Source: Arenibacterium halophilum
GTDB lineage: Bacteria > Pseudomonadota > Alphaproteobacteria > Rhodobacterales > Rhodobacteraceae
NCBI RefSeq assembly: GCF_005938225.1
Contig: NZ_VCPC01000004.1
Location: 186,001-250,000 of the forward strand
DNA length: 64,000 bases
Direction of reading: 5' to 3'
Within the stretch, counting starts at the first letter, position 1; each line of letters begins with the position of its first letter. The notes under the pieces were generated by a model, which made no database searches, was not told the DNA's origin, and saw only the letters and a list, made by a program, of their open reading frames with translations. Below, in pieces: positions 7,291-15,065 of this stretch. Both the position numbers and the translations under genes were made by a program.

Positions 7291-9380
7291 GCGGCCACCA
7301 CGCCAACAAGTGCCGGGCGCGCTTCGAGTCCGATCTCCTCGAACGAAAGAACCGGGTTAGACATGCCGCGCGCACGCACGATCGACCGTAAAAATCTTCG
7401 TCGTCGCGTAGAGGTCACCAGCGCCGGGTAGATCCCGTGATCGGCAGACTCGTTCAATCGATTTGCCACGCCATCGGCAAGCTTGTTGAACGCGTCCGGG
7501 GGAAGTGCGATATCCACACCTCCCGCCTTGGTTTCGACCTGGTAGGCGGAAAACGTATCTTCCCATTCCGGGGCCAGTTGAACCAGCGGAATGGTCCCGT
7601 CCTGGCGTTTCAATTCTGCCACCAGCTGGAATCCAAGCCGTTGGCGCACGTGTTCGCAGATAAGCTCGAGGCTGGCGGTCTGCGGCCGCACCTCGGCAAT
7701 CGTTTCCATGATCAGTGGCAGGTTTCTGATCGAAACCCGTTCTTCCAGCAGAAGCCTCAGCACCCCATGCAACATATCGATCGGCACCTTGTCAGGTATC
7801 AATTCATCAAAGAGGCGGCGATTTGCCTCGGATCGTCCGGGATCCGACAGGCGGGTCATTTCAGCCAGCAGGCGACGCAAGGATTTCAGCGTCAGAAGGC
7901 GTGCAAAATTCAGCTTGATGACCTCGAGCAGATGAGTTGCGAGGATTTCCGGCGGCGTAACGATGGTTGCCCCGCTGACGGCGGCAGCCTCTTGGTCGCG
8001 CGGCGAAATCCACCGCGCTGGCGCCCCATACACTGGCTCTGTCACGTCCCTTCCACCGGGAAGATCATCATGGGCGTTGGGCAATAGTGCAAGTACCAGG
8101 TCGGGATGCAATATGCCGCGAACCTGTTCGACACCCTGCACCCGGATCAGATATTCGCCATTTTGCAGATCGGCTTTATCTGTCAGGCGAATATCGGGCA
8201 GGATCAGGCCATAGACCATCGCAACGTGGGTGCGCATGTTCGCAATGCGCCCATCCAACCCAGTGCCCGGATCAAGCACCATCGCTACCAGATCGGGCGC
8301 AAATTCAACATGAACATCATCAAGGTCGAGCAGATCGCCCAAGGCCTTGTCATTCTTCGCCGTGGCTTCGACCTCTGGATTAGGCCGTTCGGCAAGTCTT
8401 CGATCACGCTGATACATCATGTAGGCTGCCATCCCAAGAACTGCACTACCAAGGATGAAGGGCAGAAACGGTAGCCCGGGCACCAACGCGAAGAGTGACA
8501 TCAAGATAGCGACGGTGCCCAGGGCCGCCGGATGCCGGCCGAGTTGGTCGAACAGCGCCATGTCTGTCGAGCCTTGTGTGCCGCCGCGCGCCAGCAATAG
8601 AGCCGATGCAATCGAGATCACCACCGCCGGAATCTGGGTGACCAAGCCATCCCCCACGGTGAGGATTGCATATGTTTCGAAGGCGGAACCGATTGGCATG
8701 CCATGCACGAACACGCCCATCGCCAAGCCCATAACGAGATTCAGAAGCGTAATCAGCAGCCCGGCAATGGCATCGCCCTTGACGAATTTCGAGGCCCCGT
8801 CGAGCGAGCCGAAAAAGGTTGTCTCTTGCTGTTCAAGCTCGCGCCGGGCCTTGGCTTGCTGATGGTCAATCGCTCCGGCCGACATATCGGCATCAATGGC
8901 CAACTGCTTGCCCGGCATGGCATCCAAGGCAAAGCGAGCGCCGACCTCGGCCATGCGTGCAGCACCCTTGGTAATGACCATGAAGTTGACGATCAACAGC
9001 ACGCCGAACACAACCAGCCCAAGAAACACACTGCCGCCCATGATAAATTCGGCGAACCCTTCAATCACATCCCCGGCCGCATTTGGCCCCGTGTGACCTT
9101 GCCCGATGATCAGCTTTGTCGACGAAATATTCAGCGACAGCCGAAGCATCAAAGAGGCCAGAAGGATCGTCGGGAAGGCCGAGAAATCCAGCGGTCGCGA
9201 AATGAAAAGCGTGACCGTGAAGATCAAGATCGCAAGCCCGAAAGAGGCGGCAAGACCGACGTCAAGGATCCAGGCCGGCATGGGCAGAATCATCATGATG
9301 ATCACAGCCATCAGCGCCAGCGCCAGAAGCACGGTCGGGCTAAAAAGGTTTGCGGTACTCAACCTCGGCAAGACGAACAC
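7287..9380 (-). CDS. flhA: Flagellar export gate protein FlhA
   Basis: FlhA is the large membrane component of the flagellar export gate whose cytoplasmic ring docks chaperone-substrate complexes. The 697-aa product has about eight N-terminal membrane segments (residues about 15-320) including the FHIPEP-family signature LLASLMLRLSLNISSTKLII and GHTGPNAAGDVIEGFAEF. A long cytoplasmic domain follows. Translation starts at GTG (9380) with GAGAA upstream; no ATG is better placed. The transglycosylase gene ends 13 bp upstream on the same strand. Confidence 0.97.
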   Translation of the reverse strand: MFVLPRLSTANLFSPTVLLALALMAVIIMMILPMPAWILDVGLAASFGLAILIFTVTLFISRPLDFSAFPTILLASLMLRLSLNISSTKLIIGQGHTGPNAAGDVIEGFAEFIMGGSVFLGLVVFGVLLIVNFMVITKGAARMAEVGARFALDAMPGKQLAIDADMSAGAIDHQQAKARRELEQQETTFFGSLDGASKFVKGDAIAGLLITLLNLVMGLAMGVFVHGMPIGSAFETYAILTVGDGLVTQIPAVVISIASALLLARGGTQGSTDMALFDQLGRHPAALGTVAILMSLFALVPGLPFLPFILGSAVLGMAAYMMYQRDRRLAERPNPEVEATAKNDKALGDLLDLDDVHVEFAPDLVAMVLDPGTGLDGRIANMRTHVAMVYGLILPDIRLTDKADLQNGEYLIRVQGVEQVRGILHPDLVLALLPNAHDDLPGGRDVTEPVYGAPARWISPRDQEAAAVSGATIVTPPEILATHLLEVIKLNFARLLTLKSLRRLLAEMTRLSDPGRSEANRRLFDELIPDKVPIDMLHGVLRLLLEERVSIRNLPLIMETIAEVRPQTASLELICEHVRQRLGFQLVAELKRQDGTIPLVQLAPEWEDTFSAYQVETKAGGVDIALPPDAFNKLADGVANRLNESADHGIYPALVTSTRRRRFLRSIVRARGMSNPVLSFEEIGLEARPALVGVVAA

Positions 9381-9393
9381 CTGTGTCTAGTTC

Positions 9394-10137
9394 TCAATGA
9401 AAGAGTGAAAACCGGCTTGGGCTTGTGGCGCCGCGACCTTCGAGCGGAACAAGCGAGCCGAGCCGTGCATTGCCAGAGCCGAGGAACGGCCCCGCGACAA
9501 GCCCGCCGACCAAATCGAGCGCCGCGGACGGGCCGAACCCGGTAGACCTTTGGCGACCCGATACTTCTGCCGCATTCAACGACTGGCGTATTTGCTGAAA
9601 CCGGGCTTCATAGATGTTGGCAAATTCAGGAGAGCGTGAATGAAACGCGCCCGCCGCGCTTTTCCAGTCGCCGAATTCGGCAAAAAGTTCCGCCAGAAAG
9701 CGCGCGGCATAGTCGGCATTCACCGCCGGGTCGAACATATCTTCCAGCGAATCGAAAGCGGCCGCGTGCCACTTATAGTTAATCTGGAAGCATCCGACAT
9801 CAAAACTGCGAACCCCTTGGGCGTGGTTTGCGCGTGCAAAAGCCTCGGCCGAGGTGCGGGTCTCAAACCATCGCCCGGCACCTTCCATATTGACGGTCCA
9901 AGGCCAGGGCAAAAGCTCACCCGCCGAACCACGGCCGGTTTCAGTTCGCGTGATCGCTGCCATCACATCAAGAGGGACATCGTGCCGGCGCGAAGCCTTC
10001 ATGGCTGCCTGATCACAAAGAGAGGAGGTTGTGCGATCAACCGCGGCACGTGCCCCTGTACTTTCGAGAGTAAGCGCGAACAGAGCCGATACCGCAAACA
10101 GAAACGGCCAACTCTTCGATGGTCTGAACCCAGGCAA
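9394..10137 (-). CDS. Flagellar lytic transglycosylase (SltF-like)
   Basis: This predicted periplasmic SLT-type lytic transglycosylase would open peptidoglycan for rod penetration. The 247-aa product has a signal peptide (WPFLFAVSALFALTLESTGARA). Its catalytic domain runs from about residue 45: ITRTETGRGS with the catalytic Glu, then VRSFDVGCFQINYKWHA, equivalent to the GxxQIN motif. The best start is TTG at 10137, preceded by AGGGAAGGGCG; no ATG gives a signal peptide. FlgJ of this order lacks a muramidase domain, and Rhodobacter sphaeroides uses a flagellar-cluster enzyme, SltF, for this job; the position here suggests the same role. Confidence 0.85.
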   Translation of the reverse strand: MPGFRPSKSWPFLFAVSALFALTLESTGARAAVDRTTSSLCDQAAMKASRRHDVPLDVMAAITRTETGRGSAGELLPWPWTVNMEGAGRWFETRTSAEAFARANHAQGVRSFDVGCFQINYKWHAAAFDSLEDMFDPAVNADYAARFLAELFAEFGDWKSAAGAFHSRSPEFANIYEARFQQIRQSLNAAEVSGRQRSTGFGPSAALDLVGGLVAGPFLGSGNARLGSLVPLEGRGATSPSRFSLFH

Positions 10138-10243
10138 TTCTTCGCCCTTCCCTAAATTCTTCAGTTGCGCTCAAAGTAGCCAAGACAAATTTATTTTTCG
10201 TTAGGCCCACCATTGAATTCGCTTTGCGGAGCCTGTGAGAGGT

Positions 10244-12502
10244 TTAGTCAACAGACACCGCATCCAACAAAGCCCGAACGCCATCCCGCGTCGAATTGCT
10301 TTGTTCTACAAGCGTCTCGGCCCGCCTGAGCGGGGTTTGTTCTGATGCTGTTCCAGACGCATCGGACAATGCGCCGATCTGCTCGAAAATCTGCCTGTAG
10401 CGCTCCTCTGACGGAGGCTTAATCTCATCCGATGTCGTATCCGCCAACCACGAGCTTCGCACGGCCTGATCAGATCGGCCGGATTCGGCAAACAATGACG
10501 CTGCTTGCGAATGATTGCGCGTCTGCAGTGCGGCCTCGGCGCGCAGTTCCGTGACATCTGGTCCTGACAACCCCAAGACAGCAACCAGAGCTTCGCGCGG
10601 CAGATTCGCAGCCAATGCGGCTTTGGCGCGCAGGATGCGGCGCTCGCGCGATGGTGGGTTTGCGCTTGCCCCTGACAGCAACCTTTGGGCTGGACGCGCG
10701 AAGCCCAGCTCAAGAAAACGCTCCGCCATATCATTCGAGAGAGTTTCGGGCAGATCATCTTCCACGCCAGCGGTTTCTTTCAGTGCCTGGCGCAAGAACT
10801 CTATATCAGCTGCCCGCTCCGACATTAGCTCCAACAGCCCAATCCGCAGGTCCCTCGCGTCGCGGTCGGCATGACTTGCGTATTCATCAAGGCCTTCAAA
10901 GGCCGTTCCAAAATCGCCGTTCAATGCCGTCGCGAGGATCAAAGCGCGCTCCAGCGGCTCACTAATTTCGGAATTTCGAAACTCTGTGACATATGCCTGT
11001 GCCAGTGACACCAGATCGGGCGGGACAGCCTCCTTGGACCGGTTTGCCATGTTGATCGCTTCGATCAGAGCCGTGGGTGATTGCTCATTGTCGCCCATCG
11101 CGATTTCATACCGCTTTTCTTTCGCAAGATCCGGCTCACCGCGAAGTTCGGCAGTGGACGCGTGAGCCAATGCAAGTTCGGGCGCTGAAGCCTCGGCAAT
11201 GCGGTCAACGCTTCGCAACACTCCTTCGGCCGAGTCCTTGCGACCTGCACGCGCGAAGCCGAGTGCCAGGCGAGGCCCAACAAGTTCTCTCACATAAGGC
11301 GGTAGACGGCTTGTCGCTCTTTGGATTGCATCGTCGTTAATGTTCTCCATCCGCGCCGGCTCACTCAACACAGCCCACAAAGCGGCATCTGTATCGCAGG
11401 ATTGCTGACCACTGAACGGATTTCTCGACGTTCCTTGTCGACCATCCAGGATTTGTGCGATGACGTCATACAGCGCTTGGTTTTTCAATGGTGGTTCGGC
11501 AAGGTTCAGTGCCTGCTGCGCCTCGACTCCGAACCCGAAATACAGATACGTCCTGACAAGAGACTCGACACTATCAAGATCGACGCGATCAAACTCACCC
11601 ACAATGGCTGCACGCCAATGCCCGATTTGGGCAGAAAATGGCGCATCGGTAGCCCAGTCTTGCATGTTGACCTGACTGGTTGGGATGCAGAAGGTGGTTT
11701 CAGACGGCGTTGCGATATCGGCCGCGAGGCTGGCCAGATCGCGATCAACAGACGTAGTGACCGCAAGGTTCCGAACAGTCGGAATGTCCGCGTTCTTTAG
11801 TTCAACCTTGCGAATTGTGGGTTCGCTCTGTCGCTCGGCTTCTGAGACCATTGCCCGCGACTGCGATTCGATCAGACCTTGGCTTTCCGCACGCGTGATC
11901 TGTTCGATTAACCGTTGCTCCATGGCACTTACAGCGGCATTTTGAATACGATTATACCTATTTTCATTTTCACGTGACGGCAGCGGTTGACGCATCAGGT
12001 CGAGTGGGAGGGAAATAGCCGCTGCTTCCTCATTCCGATTGGGCTCTACATCATCAGACGATACCGGGACCCGAGACGCCGGAAGCTGGAAAGCGAAGCC
12101 GCCTGTCGCCCGGATAGGGAGATTTAGCCAAGCGGCATCCGCTTGCGCAGAATCGCGGAAATCAATCACGATCAAGCTATCACCACTCAGAAAAGACGAC
12201 ACCTGACAACGGCAGTTCAAATCAAATATCAAAGGTGCGCCAGCCGTTGCCTGAGACGCATTTGCGACCCGTGTGCGGCGAATCCTGGTGAAGGCATCAG
12301 ACAAGTCAAACCGGCCATCAATGCCTTCAACACGAAGCCGCGCCTGAGCATCATCCGCCTCGATCGACCAAGATGCTCCCTTGGAGATGCCAACCGTGAA
12401 TCGAGTGAAGCCGTCATGTTCACCAGACCTTACCGGCATCGACTGAGCCGATAACGGACTGCAAAAAATGAGCGTCAGACATATCGCGAGACGATACATC
12501 AT
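10244..12502 (-). CDS. Large periplasmic motility-cluster protein (AMIN-like N-terminus plus helical repeats), possible stator accessory
   Basis: The 752-aa product has a clear signal peptide (MMYRLAICLTLIFCSPLSAQ). Residues about 22-125 resemble an AMIN-type beta domain (VRSGEHDGFTRFTVGI, LRVEGIDGRFDL). Residues about 190-245 are a charged helix with coiled-coil character, and from about 310 to the end it is a helical solenoid (alanine- and leucine-rich TPR/Sel1-like helices). The ATG overlaps the motA stop by 4 bp, so it is translationally coupled to the stator gene. With a motE-like gene next door, a role like Sinorhizobium MotC (a periplasmic motor protein with chaperone MotE) is a reasonable inference. 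It is far longer than MotC, and homology is not evident by eye. Confidence 0.6.
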   Translation of the reverse strand: MMYRLAICLTLIFCSPLSAQSMPVRSGEHDGFTRFTVGISKGASWSIEADDAQARLRVEGIDGRFDLSDAFTRIRRTRVANASQATAGAPLIFDLNCRCQVSSFLSGDSLIVIDFRDSAQADAAWLNLPIRATGGFAFQLPASRVPVSSDDVEPNRNEEAAAISLPLDLMRQPLPSRENENRYNRIQNAAVSAMEQRLIEQITRAESQGLIESQSRAMVSEAERQSEPTIRKVELKNADIPTVRNLAVTTSVDRDLASLAADIATPSETTFCIPTSQVNMQDWATDAPFSAQIGHWRAAIVGEFDRVDLDSVESLVRTYLYFGFGVEAQQALNLAEPPLKNQALYDVIAQILDGRQGTSRNPFSGQQSCDTDAALWAVLSEPARMENINDDAIQRATSRLPPYVRELVGPRLALGFARAGRKDSAEGVLRSVDRIAEASAPELALAHASTAELRGEPDLAKEKRYEIAMGDNEQSPTALIEAINMANRSKEAVPPDLVSLAQAYVTEFRNSEISEPLERALILATALNGDFGTAFEGLDEYASHADRDARDLRIGLLELMSERAADIEFLRQALKETAGVEDDLPETLSNDMAERFLELGFARPAQRLLSGASANPPSRERRILRAKAALAANLPREALVAVLGLSGPDVTELRAEAALQTRNHSQAASLFAESGRSDQAVRSSWLADTTSDEIKPPSEERYRQIFEQIGALSDASGTASEQTPLRRAETLVEQSNSTRDGVRALLDAVSVD

Positions 12503-13368
12503 GCTGCGTCCTGTTTCGCCGCCTTCAATGCCTCTTCCAGCTCTGAATATCCCGGTCGCATATGAGACGGTGTATTCTGACGCCCCACCTCGATGCAGAT
12601 AGCAGCGACGTGGTTGTGCAGATTTGCGACAAGGACTTCGCGGATCAGCTGATAGAAATGCCCGTCTTCCTCTACCACGGTTTTGACCTTGGCCGCGAAA
12701 GGCCCAACCAGACCATAGGCGAGGAACACCCCCAGAAACGTGCCCACCAGAGCCCCGCCGATCATTTTGCCCAGAACTTCGGGCGGCTGATCGATAGAGC
12801 CCATCGTTTTGATCACGCCGAGTACGGCCGCCACAATGCCAAGCGCGGGAAGACCGTCAGCCACGGTTTGCAAAGCGTGACTGGAATGCATCGCATGATG
12901 CATGTTGGCTTCCATCCGCTTTTCCAAAACCTCTTCGACCTGATGTGGATCGTCGTAGTTCATCGACGCCGAGCGGATCGTATCGCAGATCAGGCTGACA
13001 GCCTCTTTGTCAGCCAGAATCTTGGGATAGCGCGAGAAGATGTCGGAATTTTCAGGCCCTTCGATATGTTGCTCGATGGCGACAGGATTTTGTCGGGCAA
13101 GACGGATCAAGGCGAACAGCAAACACAGCAGATCGCGATAGTCCTCGGGCTTCCACTTCGGGCCCTTGAACACCTTGCCAATATCTTTCAACGTGTGCTT
13201 CACGCCGGCCATGTCATTCGAGATCATGAATGCCCCGGCTGCGGCGCCACCGATCATCATCATCTCGAACGGCAAAGACTTCAGGATGATGCCAAGCTTT
13301 CCGCCCGCGAGGATGTAGCCCCCGAACACCATGATAAAAATCACGACAATGCCAAGGATACCGATCAT
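12499..13368 (-). CDS. motA: Flagellar motor stator protein MotA
   Basis: MotA is the inner-membrane ion-channel stator subunit that interacts with FliG. The 289-aa product has two N-terminal membrane helices (MIGILGIVVIFIMVFGGYILAGG and MMMIGGAAAGAFMISND), a cytoplasmic loop, and the paired C-terminal helices around VADGLPALGIVAAVLGVIKTM and IGGALVGTFLGVFLAYGLVG with the conserved prolines. The length is typical for alphaproteobacterial MotA. MotB is not encoded in the window. The gene follows the motE-like gene by 73 bp and is coupled to the 752-aa gene. Confidence 0.97.
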   Translation of the reverse strand: MIGILGIVVIFIMVFGGYILAGGKLGIILKSLPFEMMMIGGAAAGAFMISNDMAGVKHTLKDIGKVFKGPKWKPEDYRDLLCLLFALIRLARQNPVAIEQHIEGPENSDIFSRYPKILADKEAVSLICDTIRSASMNYDDPHQVEEVLEKRMEANMHHAMHSSHALQTVADGLPALGIVAAVLGVIKTMGSIDQPPEVLGKMIGGALVGTFLGVFLAYGLVGPFAAKVKTVVEEDGHFYQLIREVLVANLHNHVAAICIEVGRQNTPSHMRPGYSELEEALKAAKQDAA

Positions 13369-13441
13369 TCAGATTCTCCGGTTGATGTGCCGCTCAAGTC
13401 TCGCTGCCCGGCGTTAAGAAACCTTCACCCTGAAGGCTGAT

Positions 13442-14047
13442 TTATTCGCGGGGTACGTTCGCGTTCCGACCGGCCAGGATAACGCTTATTGAATATGCAG
13501 CATCCGGGCTAAGCTTTGCCATGATCCCGGCAGCCACCTCCGGGCGCATACGCGCAAGGAAGCCTGCGGCAAACACGGGGTCCATAGCTTCGAAAAGCGG
13601 TGCCGCTTCTTTCGGCTTCATCTTTTCGTAGACGGACGTCAGCGCGGCGAGATCATTTTCACTAGCGCTCTTTGCAATTGCCAACGTCTCGGTCAGCGCG
13701 GCTTCTGCCTCTGCCATAGCAGTCAGCTTTTCCTCAATGGCAGCATCGGCCGTCTGGAGTGCCTTCAATCGCTCTTCGATCTGGCGTTCGCGCGATTCGA
13801 CAGCGGCCTCGCGAACCTCAAGCTCCGACATAAGCTGCTTCAAATCGTCGGGGGTGACCACACGCGTGTCAGCAGACCCGGCAGGTTCCGCAACCGCAGC
13901 CGACGATGTTTCGTTTTCAAGTGCGATTGCAGGCCCGATCTCGAGTCCAAGACGCAGAACCGCCGAAGTCAGCAGCATCGACGTGACCCAGAACAGGGCA
14001 CCGGCCTTCAACCGTTTCCGTAGAGATCTCACGGGCTTCTGTTTCAT
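13442..14047 (-). CDS. MotE-like protein (membrane anchor, coiled coil, MgtE-N/FliG-like C-terminus)
   Basis: The 201-aa product has an N-terminal hydrophobic helix (GALFWVTSMLLTSAVLRLGL), a long coiled coil (residues about 65-135, ESRERQIEERLKALQTADAAIEEKL) and a C-terminal helical segment. That segment (YEKMKPKEAAPLFEAMDPVFAAGFLARMRPEVAAGIMAKL) is the MgtE-N/FliG-like fold typical of MotE, known in Sinorhizobium as a chaperone for periplasmic MotC. The ATG at 14047 overlaps the upstream gene's stop (TGATG); a GTG one codon earlier is also possible. Position before motA supports a stator-related role. Confidence 0.72.
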   Translation of the reverse strand: MKQKPVRSLRKRLKAGALFWVTSMLLTSAVLRLGLEIGPAIALENETSSAAVAEPAGSADTRVVTPDDLKQLMSELEVREAAVESRERQIEERLKALQTADAAIEEKLTAMAEAEAALTETLAIAKSASENDLAALTSVYEKMKPKEAAPLFEAMDPVFAAGFLARMRPEVAAGIMAKLSPDAAYSISVILAGRNANVPRE

Positions 14048-14454
14048 CACGCCGACCTCTGCTTTGGTCGGTCACGGCGCACGAACATCACATCCTTATC
14101 CGGGTCAGACACTGTGGGTTGAACCGCCGACGATGTCGCGCGTGGCGATTCGAACTTATTTTCCGGCGCGTCAGAAATGTCATGCATCGAAGCCATCATG
14201 AGTTCGAGCCTGCCCGATACAGTTTCTGCCCGGGTCGTCAGATCAGCAAGCACCGCATGCGATGATTCCGACGCGCTTTGCGCGGCAGCCAAGGTTCGGG
14301 TCAGATCGTCGACCTGAGCCGATAAAACAGCTACAGCGCCACCAACCCCGTTTTCGAGATTGTTGAAGCGATTGAGGCGCCGCGCCAGCACGAAACAGTA
14401 GACAGAGGCGCCGATCGCCCCCGCAATCAGCAGGATATCCGCAATCAATTCCAT
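14047..14454 (-). CDS. Small membrane-anchored flagellar-cluster protein (possibly DUF6468/PflI-like)
   Basis: The 135-aa product has one N-terminal membrane helix (LIADILLIAGAIGASVYCFVLA), a basic turn (RRLNRFNNLENG), a coiled-coil segment (VLSAQVDDLTRTLAAAQSAS) and a disordered polar tail. This layout and the place between fliL and a motE-like gene resemble the DUF6468 proteins of alphaproteobacterial flagellar clusters, which I recall as including Caulobacter PflI, a flagellar positioning factor. That family link is from memory and unproven. It lies 12 bp after fliL and overlaps the motE-like gene. Confidence 0.55.
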   Translation of the reverse strand: MELIADILLIAGAIGASVYCFVLARRLNRFNNLENGVGGAVAVLSAQVDDLTRTLAAAQSASESSHAVLADLTTRAETVSGRLELMMASMHDISDAPENKFESPRATSSAVQPTVSDPDKDVMFVRRDRPKQRSA

Positions 14455-14466
14455 CTAATCGCTCTC

Positions 14467-15021
14467 CTAGTTCAGCACGAATTCGGTAATCAGAAGGTCA
14501 CGCACCCTGCCACGCCCCGAGACGATTTGAACCCGATGCAACATCTGGGCCCGCAGCTTGTTCAGCGTGAGTGAGTCCGAAAGATCTCCGACTTCGATTG
14601 CGCGCATGAATCCGTTCAGGACATCGAGAATACGCGGCATCAGTTTTTCAACATCGGCCCGGTGCTCCGACTCGACCTCGATCTGCCCGGTAAACCGCAG
14701 ATGGCGGACCGCCCCACCATTCATCAGCGAAATCAACATCGGCTCCATCGGAATGAACTCGACATTGGACACATCTTCAGGCGGCGGACCCGGGTCGGGT
14801 TTTTCCGGCATCGCATGACCCTCGGCCATAGCTGTTTCAGAACTTCCACCGCCGAAGGGAAGAAGCCCCGACGAAACCGCAAAAAAGCCTCCCCCGGCGC
14901 CAACCAGCGCAAGGACCACGCCCAGAATCAGGGGCAGTTTCGAGGGCTTTTTCACCTCTTCTTCAGGTACTTCCGGTTCTTCGGCCATGTCCAGTTCCGC
15001 CGTTTCAGCTGGAACCGTCAT
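14467..15021 (-). CDS. fliL: FliL-family flagellar basal-body protein, second copy
   Basis: The 184-aa product has an acidic cytoplasmic N-terminus (ELDMAEEPEVPEEEVKKPSK), one membrane helix (LPLILGVVLALVGAGGGFFAV) and a periplasmic FliL domain (VEFIPMEPMLISLMNGG, EHRADVEKLMPRILDVLNGF) ending in RVRDLLITEFVLN. The C-terminal LITEFVLN-type ending is the classical FliL ending, so this copy is the better candidate for true FliL. It heads the long minus-strand run and diverges from fliF across 44 bp that contain a CtrA-like site. Confidence 0.9.
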   Translation of the reverse strand: MTVPAETAELDMAEEPEVPEEEVKKPSKLPLILGVVLALVGAGGGFFAVSSGLLPFGGGSSETAMAEGHAMPEKPDPGPPPEDVSNVEFIPMEPMLISLMNGGAVRHLRFTGQIEVESEHRADVEKLMPRILDVLNGFMRAIEVGDLSDSLTLNKLRAQMLHRVQIVSGRGRVRDLLITEFVLN

Positions 15022-15034
15022 AACCTCTCAGGGA

Positions 15035-15049
15035 CTAACCGATTGTTAA
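15035..15049 (+). promoter_or_regulatory. CtrA-like binding site in the fliL/fliF divergent gap
   Basis: CTAACCGATTGTTAA matches TTAA-N7-TTAA with a single mismatch in the first half-site. It is centred in the 44-bp gap between the divergent fliL and fliF starts, so one bound regulator could affect both units. The match is seen; regulation is inferred. Confidence 0.45.
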
Positions 15050-15065
15050 GGGCAATCGACGAAAT

